Assembly (NCBI GenBank): GCA_947626995.1
Contig: CANQUI010000013.1
Span: 1-43,760, forward strand
DNA: 43,760 nt
Source: an uncultured Eisenbergiella sp.
Lineage (GTDB): Bacteria > Bacillota > Clostridia > Lachnospirales > Lachnospiraceae
Reading direction: 5' to 3'
Shown here: one piece after another, positions 17,894 through 23,873 of the stretch
How positions within the stretch are numbered: the first letter of the stretch is position 1
How the letters are laid out: each line of letters starts with the position of its first letter
Translations under genes and position numbers: made by a program
The notes under the pieces: model-generated
The model's database searches: none
Told to the model about the DNA's origin: nothing
What the model saw: the letters and a program-made list of their open reading frames with translations, nothing else

Positions 17894-18559
17894 ATGGATT
17901 TTTTGGGAAGCGCTTTGCTGGGATATTTTCTGGGCGGGATCAATCCGTCCTATCTCTTTGGAAAAATGAAAGGGATCGACATTCGTCAGATGGGTTCGGG
18001 CAATGCCGGGGCGTCCAACGCCATGATCATGCTGGGGAAGTCCTTCGGCGTGATCAGCGCGCTCTTTGATATTGCCAAGGCCTATCTGTCCTACCGCCTG
18101 GCGGCCTGGCTGTTTTCGTCCTTTGCGCTGGCGGGGATCACCGCCGGTACGTTTTGCATCATCGGACATGCCTTCCCCCTGTTTATGGATTTTAAGGGAG
18201 GCAAAGGACTCGCCTGCCTGGCCGGTGTGGCCATCGCCTTTAATCCCGTGGTCTTTCTGATCCTTCTGGCCATCGAGGCGGTTCTGGTTTTTACGGTAAA
18301 CTATCTGTGCGTGGTGCCCATTACGGCGTCCGTGATGTTCAACATCGTCTACGGCGTGATGACCAAAAGCGTACCGGGGGCGCTGATCTTTTTGATGGCC
18401 ACCCTGGTGATCCTGTACCGGCATGTGGAGAATATCAAACGGATCCGCATGGGGATCGAGGTGCGGCTCAGCTTCCTGTGGGACCGCAAGCGGGAGCTGG
18501 AACGGGTTTTAAGCAATTATGACGGCTCTCAGGGAGACAGAGGGATCGATCGGATTTAG
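17894..18559 (+). CDS. plsY: PlsY-family glycerol-3-phosphate acyltransferase
   Basis: A membrane enzyme that transfers an acyl group from acyl-phosphate to glycerol-3-phosphate, the first step of phospholipid synthesis. It has about five hydrophobic helices and the three PlsY motifs: GSGNAGASN (family GSGNPGATN), GHAFPLFMDFKGGKGLA (family GHxFPxFLxFKGGKGVAT) and a later loop before RHVENIKRI. The Pro-to-Ala and Thr-to-Ser changes in motif 1 hint at a paralogue rather than the main enzyme. I prefer the ATG at 17894, preceded by GAGGGG, to one at 17882 that has no ribosome binding site. The protein is then 221 residues, close to family size. Confidence 0.88.
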   Translation: MDFLGSALLGYFLGGINPSYLFGKMKGIDIRQMGSGNAGASNAMIMLGKSFGVISALFDIAKAYLSYRLAAWLFSSFALAGITAGTFCIIGHAFPLFMDFKGGKGLACLAGVAIAFNPVVFLILLAIEAVLVFTVNYLCVVPITASVMFNIVYGVMTKSVPGALIFLMATLVILYRHVENIKRIRMGIEVRLSFLWDRKRELERVLSNYDGSQGDRGIDRI

Positions 18560-18576
18560 GAATTTTTTTTCATCGT

Positions 18577-18608
18577 ACAAATCCGCCGGAATCGTCCGGC
18601 GGATTTGT
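18577..18608 (+). promoter_or_regulatory. Perfect 13-bp hairpin between plsY and the MATE gene
   Basis: acaaatccgccgg (18577-18589) pairs perfectly with ccggcggatttgt (18596-18608) across a 6-base loop. No T run follows; the T run at 18563-18570 lies before the hairpin. It ends 11 bases before the MATE ribosome binding site, so it may end the plsY transcript or sit in the MATE leader. Confidence 0.6.
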
Positions 18609-18632
18609 GCTGCGTAATCGGAGGAATTGCGT

Positions 18633-19955
18633 ATGAATCGGGATTTGACGGTGGGAAAGCCGGAGACGGTTCTCTGGAAATTTTGCCTGCCGCTGTTTGG
18701 CAGCATTATTTTTCAACAGCTTTATAATATCGCAGACAGCCTGGTGGCGGGCAAGTTCATCGGGGAAAACGCGCTGGCGGCGGTGGGGAACAGTTATGAG
18801 ATCACGCTGATCTTTTTGGCCTTCGCGTTCGGGTGCAACATCGGCTGCTCCGTGATCGTATCCCAGTTTTTCGGGGCGAAAAAATATCGGGACATGAAAA
18901 CCGGCGTCTATACGGCCATGATCGCCAGCGCGGTTCTTTGTTTCCTTCTTATGATTCTGGGGCTTGCCGCCGCCGGCACGCTGCTGGAGCGCATCCATAC
19001 CCCCCGGGCGATCCTGGCGGATTCCCGGCTGTATCTGAACATCTATCTGCTGGGACTTCCCTTTTTATTTTTTTATAATATCGCCACCGGGATCTTTTCC
19101 GCGCTGGGAGATTCCCGGACGCCCTTTTTGTTTCTGGCCGTATCCTCGATCTCCAATATTCTGGTGGATATCCTGTTTGTGACGGCGTTTGATATGGGCG
19201 TCGCGGGGGTGGCCTGGGCGACGTTTCTCTGCCAGGGCGTAAGCTGTGTGCTGGCGCTGGCGACGGTGTTTCGCAGGCTCCTGGCGATTCCGACGCAGGA
19301 GAAGGCCGCGCTCTTTTCCTTGACTATGCTCAAAAAACTGGCCGTGATCGCCATTCCCAGTATTTTGCAGCAAAGCTTTATTTCCGTGGGCAATATTCTG
19401 ATCCAGAGCGTGATCAACGGGTTCGGACCCGGCGTGATCGCGGGATACGCCGCGGCGGTGAAGCTGAACAATCTGGTGATCACATCCTTTACCACGCTGG
19501 GAAACGGCATTTCCAATTATACCGCGCAGAATCTGGGCGCCGGGCTGACGGACCGGATCCGGGCGGGATTTCGGGCCGGGGTAAAGCTGGTCTGGCTGTT
19601 GTGCGTGCCCATTGTGATCCTGTATCTGGCGGCCGGCAACGGGCTGATGCGGATCTTTTTGGAGGAGCCCTCCGCCCTGGCGCTCAATTCCGGGATCCAG
19701 TTTTTACAGATCGTTTCCCCGTTTTATTTTCTGGTTTCCGTAAAACTGACGGCCGACGGCGTTTTGCGCGGCGCCGGACGGATGAAGAGCTTTATGATCT
19801 CCACGTTTACGGATCTGATCATCCGCGTGGCGCTTTCTGCGGCGCTGGCCCATGTGTTCGGGTATCTGGGGATCTGGTGCGCATGGCCCTTTGGCTGGAT
19901 CGTGGGAACCCTGTTGTCGGTGACGTTTTATAAAAGAGGAGATTTCTCCACCTGA
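18633..19955 (+). CDS. MATE-family multidrug/metabolite exporter
   Basis: A 440-residue membrane protein with about twelve helices in two halves, the MATE fold, which exports drugs or metabolites by cation antiport. Typical features include FCLPLFGSIIFQQLYNIADSLVAGKFIGENALAAVG near the start, where the family places its signature, and a matching second half at LKKLAVIAIPSILQQSFISVGN. I use the ATG at 18633, seven bases after GGAGGA; a TTG two codons earlier is too close to that site. Substrate unknown. The 175-base gap that follows carries the hsp20 promoter. Confidence 0.92.
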   Translation: MNRDLTVGKPETVLWKFCLPLFGSIIFQQLYNIADSLVAGKFIGENALAAVGNSYEITLIFLAFAFGCNIGCSVIVSQFFGAKKYRDMKTGVYTAMIASAVLCFLLMILGLAAAGTLLERIHTPRAILADSRLYLNIYLLGLPFLFFYNIATGIFSALGDSRTPFLFLAVSSISNILVDILFVTAFDMGVAGVAWATFLCQGVSCVLALATVFRRLLAIPTQEKAALFSLTMLKKLAVIAIPSILQQSFISVGNILIQSVINGFGPGVIAGYAAAVKLNNLVITSFTTLGNGISNYTAQNLGAGLTDRIRAGFRAGVKLVWLLCVPIVILYLAAGNGLMRIFLEEPSALALNSGIQFLQIVSPFYFLVSVKLTADGVLRGAGRMKSFMISTFTDLIIRVALSAALAHVFGYLGIWCAWPFGWIVGTLLSVTFYKRGDFST

Positions 19956-20051
19956 AAACGGAATAAAACGGACGGATCCGGGTATATTGAAAAAGAAGAG
20001 AAACGGCGGAAAAAGTTCACCGATTTTTCACAATTTTTTCCCGGATACGGG

Positions 20052-20082
20052 TTGACTTTTCCGATCTTGCGTGTTATATAAT
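20052..20082 (+). promoter_or_regulatory. hsp20 promoter
   Basis: TTGACT at 20052-20057 and overlapping -10 options TATATA (20075-20080, spacer 17) and TATAAT (20077-20082). I see no CIRCE inverted repeat, so HrcA control is not apparent. The 19956-20050 stretch before it shows nothing else I can identify. Confidence 0.7.
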
Positions 20083-20130
20083 AAATATAACAAATAAAAC
20101 ATCCAACACAGATAGAAGGAGGGAATTGAT

Positions 20131-20568
20131 ATGTTGACACCTAGCATTTTTGGAAGAGATATGTTTGATGATTTTTTCAGATTTCCGTTCAGTGAGGACA
20201 GAGACTTCAGAAGGATGGAGAAGAGCCTGATGAAGACGGACGTGCGGGAAACCGATACCGGCTTCGAACTGGAAATGGAGCTTCCTGGCTTTCATAAGGA
20301 GGACGTCCAGGTTTCGCTGGAGGACGGCTATCTGACCGTTCAGGCCTCCCGGGAAAAGAGCGACGAAGAAAAGGACGAAAAGACGGGATCCTATATTCGC
20401 AGAGAGCGTTATACCGGTTCCTATCAGAGAAGCTTCTATGTGGGCAAGGATCTGACGGAGGAGGATATCAAGGGCGAGTTCCGGCACGGGATTTTGTACC
20501 TGACCGTTCCCAAGAAGGAAGAAAAGCCCGTGGTGGATCAGAAGAAATATATCGCCATCGAAGGGTGA
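20131..20568 (+). CDS. Hsp20/alpha-crystallin small heat-shock protein
   Basis: A 145-residue ATP-independent chaperone that holds unfolding proteins in the cytoplasm. The alpha-crystallin domain runs from about residue 34 (KTDVRETDTGFELEMELPGF) to 135, including the characteristic GxLxV-like HGILYLTVPK near the end. The N-terminal arm MLTPSIFGRDMFDDFF is typical of clostridial Hsp20/Hsp18 proteins. GGAGGG precedes the ATG. It is monocistronic: its own promoter lies upstream and a strong terminator follows. Confidence 0.95.
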   Translation: MLTPSIFGRDMFDDFFRFPFSEDRDFRRMEKSLMKTDVRETDTGFELEMELPGFHKEDVQVSLEDGYLTVQASREKSDEEKDEKTGSYIRRERYTGSYQRSFYVGKDLTEEDIKGEFRHGILYLTVPKKEEKPVVDQKKYIAIEG

Positions 20569-20595
20569 GTAGCGAAATCGGCGTTGGCAAAGACA

Positions 20596-20640
20596 AAAGG
20601 CAGCACAGAGAGCAGAAATGCTTTCTGTGCTGCCTTTCTT
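20596..20640 (+). terminator. Terminator of hsp20
   Basis: aaaggcagcacag (20596-20608) pairs perfectly with ctgtgctgccttt (20625-20637), followed by a T-rich stretch (CTTTG). Confidence 0.85.
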
Positions 20641-20723
20641 TGCGTCAGATGCAAATCGCACATTCGTCAGGCAAGAATCAGGGAAGGTCGGCGGGCTTTA
20701 GAGGAAGTTTTTTCAAATAAGTA

Positions 20724-20752
20724 TGGAAATCGTTCACAAAGTGAAGTATAAT
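20724..20752 (+). promoter_or_regulatory. Promoter and possible operator of the alcohol/aldehyde dehydrogenase operon
   Basis: A -10 TATAAT at 20747-20752 with a weak -35 (TGGAAA, 20724-20729, spacer 17). Between them lies the perfect inverted repeat TTCAC-aaa-GTGAA (20733-20745), well placed for a repressor. The start site predicted from this excludes an ATG at 20723 as the gene start. Confidence 0.6.
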
Positions 20753-20791
20753 ATTCGCCGGATAGAAAAACGAACCGGGAGGAAACGGAAG

Positions 20792-22000
20792 ATGAATCCA
20801 CTCAGAAAGGCATATTGCCGCACATTCCAGACAGTTTTTAGAATCGCGATCCCCTTTTTGCCCTACCGCCGGCCCAAAATTTTGGACGGTGTGGAGGAAA
20901 TCCCCGGGCTTTTGATCCAAAAGAAGAAAAAAGCCGTTCTGCTGGTGACGGATCCCGCCGTCCGCAGGCTGGGTCTTACAAAACGGCTGGAAATGCTGCT
21001 GGGTCAAAACGGGATTCTTTGCGTTGTTTACGACAAAACGGTGGCCAATCCCACTACGGACAATGTGGCCGAGGCGTTGTCCCTGTATCGGCAAAACGGA
21101 TGCGACGCGCTCATCGGGTTCGGCGGCGGCTCCAGTATGGACTGCGCCAAGGCGGTGGGAGCCTGCGTTGCCAGACCCCATAAAAAACCGGGAGACATGG
21201 CCGGCATTTTAAAGGTGCTGCTGCCGCTGCCGCTGCTTGTCGCGGTGCCCACTACGGCGGGAACCGGGAGCGAGACGACGCTGGCGGCAGTGCTTGTGGA
21301 CGCAAAAACCAGGCACAAATATGCCATCAACGATTTTCCGCTGATCCCCCGGTATGCGGTGCTGGATCCCAAGGTCACCTGCAGCCTGCCGCCTTTTGTG
21401 ACGGCCACCACAGGGATGGACGCGCTGACGCACGCGGTGGAGGCGTATATCGGAAGGTCCACCACCCGGGATACCCGCAAGGCGGCGAAAAAGGCGGTGA
21501 AGCTGATCTTTGAAAATCTGGACGCCGCGCTTGAGAATCCGGCCAATCTTCGCGCGCGCCGAAACATGCTGAAGGCTTCCTTTTTTGCGGGCTGCGCGTT
21601 CACAAAATCCTATGTGGGGTATGTGCACGCGGTGGCTCATTCCCTGGGAGGCGCCTACGATGTGCCTCACGGGCTGGCCAATGCGATATTGCTGCCCCGG
21701 GTGCTGGAGCATTACGGGAGAGTGATTGATCCCAAACTTGCCCAGCTGGCGGTGGCCGCCGGCGTGGCAAAGGAAGGCGACGAACCGGCAAAAGCGGCCG
21801 CGTCCCTGATTTTGGCCATCGACGAGATGAAAAAGCGGTACGGCATCGGAGACGTAGTGCCGCAGATTCGCCGGGAGGATATCCCGGCTCTGGCCAGGTA
21901 TGCGGATCGGGAGGCCAATCCGCTCTATCCGGTGCCGGTGCTGATGGACGCAAAGGAACTGGAAATCTTTTATGAAATGGTGCGGGAGGACGGACAATGA
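20792..22000 (+). CDS. Iron-containing alcohol dehydrogenase
   Basis: A 402-residue group III NAD(P)-dependent alcohol dehydrogenase. The nucleotide-binding half includes GFGGGSSMDCAKAVG and VPTTAGTGSETT. The metal site is complete: Asp210 and His214 in GMDALTHAVEAY, and His279 and His293 in HAVAHSLGGAYDVPHGLANA. The start at 20792 follows GGGAGGAAA and lies downstream of the predicted promoter. It overlaps the aldehyde dehydrogenase gene by four bases (ATGA), so the two enzymes are made together, probably interconverting an alcohol, its aldehyde and the carboxylate. The substrate is not evident. Confidence 0.93.
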   Translation: MNPLRKAYCRTFQTVFRIAIPFLPYRRPKILDGVEEIPGLLIQKKKKAVLLVTDPAVRRLGLTKRLEMLLGQNGILCVVYDKTVANPTTDNVAEALSLYRQNGCDALIGFGGGSSMDCAKAVGACVARPHKKPGDMAGILKVLLPLPLLVAVPTTAGTGSETTLAAVLVDAKTRHKYAINDFPLIPRYAVLDPKVTCSLPPFVTATTGMDALTHAVEAYIGRSTTRDTRKAAKKAVKLIFENLDAALENPANLRARRNMLKASFFAGCAFTKSYVGYVHAVAHSLGGAYDVPHGLANAILLPRVLEHYGRVIDPKLAQLAVAAGVAKEGDEPAKAAASLILAIDEMKKRYGIGDVVPQIRREDIPALARYADREANPLYPVPVLMDAKELEIFYEMVREDGQ

Positions 22001-23376
22001 CAGTAGAAGAGATCAAAAAACTGACGGAGGAGCAGAGACGTTTTTTTGAAACGGGAGCCACGCTGGAACTTTCCTATCGGATACAGGCGTTAAAACGGCT
22101 GAAGGCCTGTATCAAACAAAGGGAGGAGGAAATCCTCGCCGCTTTAAAAAAGGATCTGGGAAAAAGCCGGACGGAAGGATATATGTGCGAGGTGGGGCTG
22201 ACGCTGAGTGAGATCGGATTTATGCTCTCCCATATCAGGCGGTATGCGGCAGAGAAAAGGGTCCATACGCCTCTGGCGCAGTTTCCTTCCCGCAGTTATG
22301 TGAAACCCTCCCCGTACGGCGTGACGCTGGTTATGAGCCCCTGGAATTATCCTTTTTTGCTGACCATGGAGCCGCTGGCGGACGCGCTGGCGGCGGGGAA
22401 CACGGTGATTTTAAAGCCCAGCGCCTATTCTCCGCATACCGGAAAGGTTATCGCGCAGATCGTGGAGGAATGTTTTGACAAAAAGCTGGTGGCGGTGGTC
22501 ACAGGCGGCCGTGCAGAAAACACCTGTCTTTTGCAGCAGCATTTCGATTATATCTTCTTTACCGGCAGTCAGGCGGTGGGAAAAGAGGTTATGACAAGAG
22601 CGTCAGAACACCTGACTCCGGTGACACTGGAACTGGGCGGGAAAAGCCCGTGCCTGGTGGATAAAACGGCGGACCTGTCACTGGCGGCAAAACGCATTGT
22701 GTTCGGGAAATTTTTGAATTGCGGGCAGACCTGCGTGGCGCCGGATTATGTTTACTGCGACAAAGCGGTAAAAGAGGAGCTGCTTCGGGAGATCCAAAAG
22801 CAGATTCTGCGGCAGTTCGGACCGAATCCGCTGGACAATCCGGATTACGGGAAGATCATCAACCGCAAACACTTCGACCGTCTCTGTCGGCTGATCAAAC
22901 GGGAAAACGTGGTGGCTGGCGGACAGGTCCGGGAAACGTCGCTGCAAATCGCCCCTACCGTGATGCAGGATATGACCTTTTCCGACGCGGTCATGCAGGA
23001 GGAGATTTTCGGCCCTCTTATGCCGATTCTCACCTATGATTCCCTGGAGGAGGCCATCGAAAGAATCCGTACTCTGCCGCATCCGCTGGCCCTCTATCTG
23101 TTTACCAAAAGCAGAAAAAACGCAAAGAAGGTAATGGCCTGCTGCGGCTTTGGCGGCGGGTGCATCAACGATACCGTGATCCACCTGGCCACCAGCGAAA
23201 TGGGATTTGGCGGTTTCGGGGAAAGCGGCATGGGCTCCTATCACGGGAAAGCGGGATTTTTGACCTTCTCCCATCAAAAGAGCATTGTGGACAAAAAACT
23301 GTGGCTGGATCTGCCCATGCGCTATCAGCCTTACCGGAAGATCTATGACGGCCTGATCCGGCTTTTCCTGCGGTGA
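21997..23376 (+). CDS. Aldehyde dehydrogenase (ALDH3-like)
   Basis: A 459-residue NAD(P)-dependent aldehyde dehydrogenase that oxidises aldehydes to acids. Its length and the C-terminal hydrophobic segment after the catalytic domain (LWLDLPMRYQPYRKIYDGLIRLFLR) recall the class 3 / fatty aldehyde dehydrogenases. The general base Glu212 is in LELGGKSP and the nucleophile Cys246 in NCGQTCVAPDY; the cofactor motif SPWNYPF is present. Translationally coupled to the Fe-alcohol dehydrogenase. The amphipathic C-terminus may touch the membrane, which would suit long-chain aldehydes; that is an inference. Confidence 0.93.
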   Translation: MTVEEIKKLTEEQRRFFETGATLELSYRIQALKRLKACIKQREEEILAALKKDLGKSRTEGYMCEVGLTLSEIGFMLSHIRRYAAEKRVHTPLAQFPSRSYVKPSPYGVTLVMSPWNYPFLLTMEPLADALAAGNTVILKPSAYSPHTGKVIAQIVEECFDKKLVAVVTGGRAENTCLLQQHFDYIFFTGSQAVGKEVMTRASEHLTPVTLELGGKSPCLVDKTADLSLAAKRIVFGKFLNCGQTCVAPDYVYCDKAVKEELLREIQKQILRQFGPNPLDNPDYGKIINRKHFDRLCRLIKRENVVAGGQVRETSLQIAPTVMQDMTFSDAVMQEEIFGPLMPILTYDSLEEAIERIRTLPHPLALYLFTKSRKNAKKVMACCGFGGGCINDTVIHLATSEMGFGGFGESGMGSYHGKAGFLTFSHQKSIVDKKLWLDLPMRYQPYRKIYDGLIRLFLR

Positions 23377-23386
23377 AAAGTTTTTC

Positions 23387-23415
23387 TTGACAGCACGGTC
23401 TATTTTGGATAGACT
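23387..23415 (+). promoter_or_regulatory. Promoter of the BlaI/BlaR1-like operon
   Basis: TTGACA at 23387-23392, 17-base spacer and TAGACT at 23410-23415. The spacer and -10 box are covered by the first of two inverted repeats, so a bound repressor would block polymerase. Confidence 0.75.
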
Positions 23416-23444
23416 ATAGGAAAAGGGTCTATTTGCAATAGACC
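23398..23444 (+). promoter_or_regulatory. Two BlaI-type operators
   Basis: Operator 1 is GTCTAT-tttgg-ATAGAC (23398-23414). Operator 2 is GGTCTAT-ttgca-ATAGACC (23426-23444). The two share the same half-site and a 5-base centre, and their centres are 29 bp apart. They resemble the paired dyads bound by BlaI/MecI dimers and imply autoregulation. Confidence 0.8.
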
Positions 23445-23479
23445 AGCGCAGGAAGCGGTTTTTCAAAAAGGAGGACGAG

Positions 23480-23842
23480 ATGGGAGAATACAGGCTGGCC
23501 GAAATCGAGGAGAAGTTCGCGGATCTTATCTGGGAGCACGCGCCGATTTCGTCTCCGGATCTGGTGCGGCTGTGTGAAAAGCAACTCAACTGGAAGAAAT
23601 CCACCACCTATACGGTTTTAAAGAAGCTGTGCAAAAAGGGGCTCTTTCGGAATGAAAATGCCACGGTGACAGTGCGGATGCGAAGAGAGGAGTTTTATGG
23701 GCTGCAAAGCAGGAGGTATGTGGAGGATGTGTTCGGCGGTTCTCTGCCGCATTTTCTGACGGCTTTCTGCGGCGGAAAAAAGCTTTCGGCAAAGGACGCA
23801 GAGGAGATGAAGCGGTTCATCGACGAATATACGGAGGAATGA
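23480..23842 (+). CDS. BlaI/MecI-family repressor
   Basis: A 120-residue winged-helix repressor. The domain LAEIEEKFADLIWEHAPISSPDLVRLCEKQ and the recognition helix region WKKSTTYTVLKKLCKKGLF match the BlaI/MecI pattern, and the C-terminal helices would mediate dimerisation. In known systems the membrane protease BlaR1 triggers cleavage of this repressor. Paired operators overlap its own promoter, and a BlaR1-like gene follows after 31 bases. No beta-lactamase or penicillin-binding protein gene is nearby, so the regulated target is either this operon itself or genes elsewhere. Confidence 0.93.
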   Translation: MGEYRLAEIEEKFADLIWEHAPISSPDLVRLCEKQLNWKKSTTYTVLKKLCKKGLFRNENATVTVRMRREEFYGLQSRRYVEDVFGGSLPHFLTAFCGGKKLSAKDAEEMKRFIDEYTEE

Positions 23843-23873
23843 AACCGCGCCGTGACAAGAAGGAGAAAATCGG

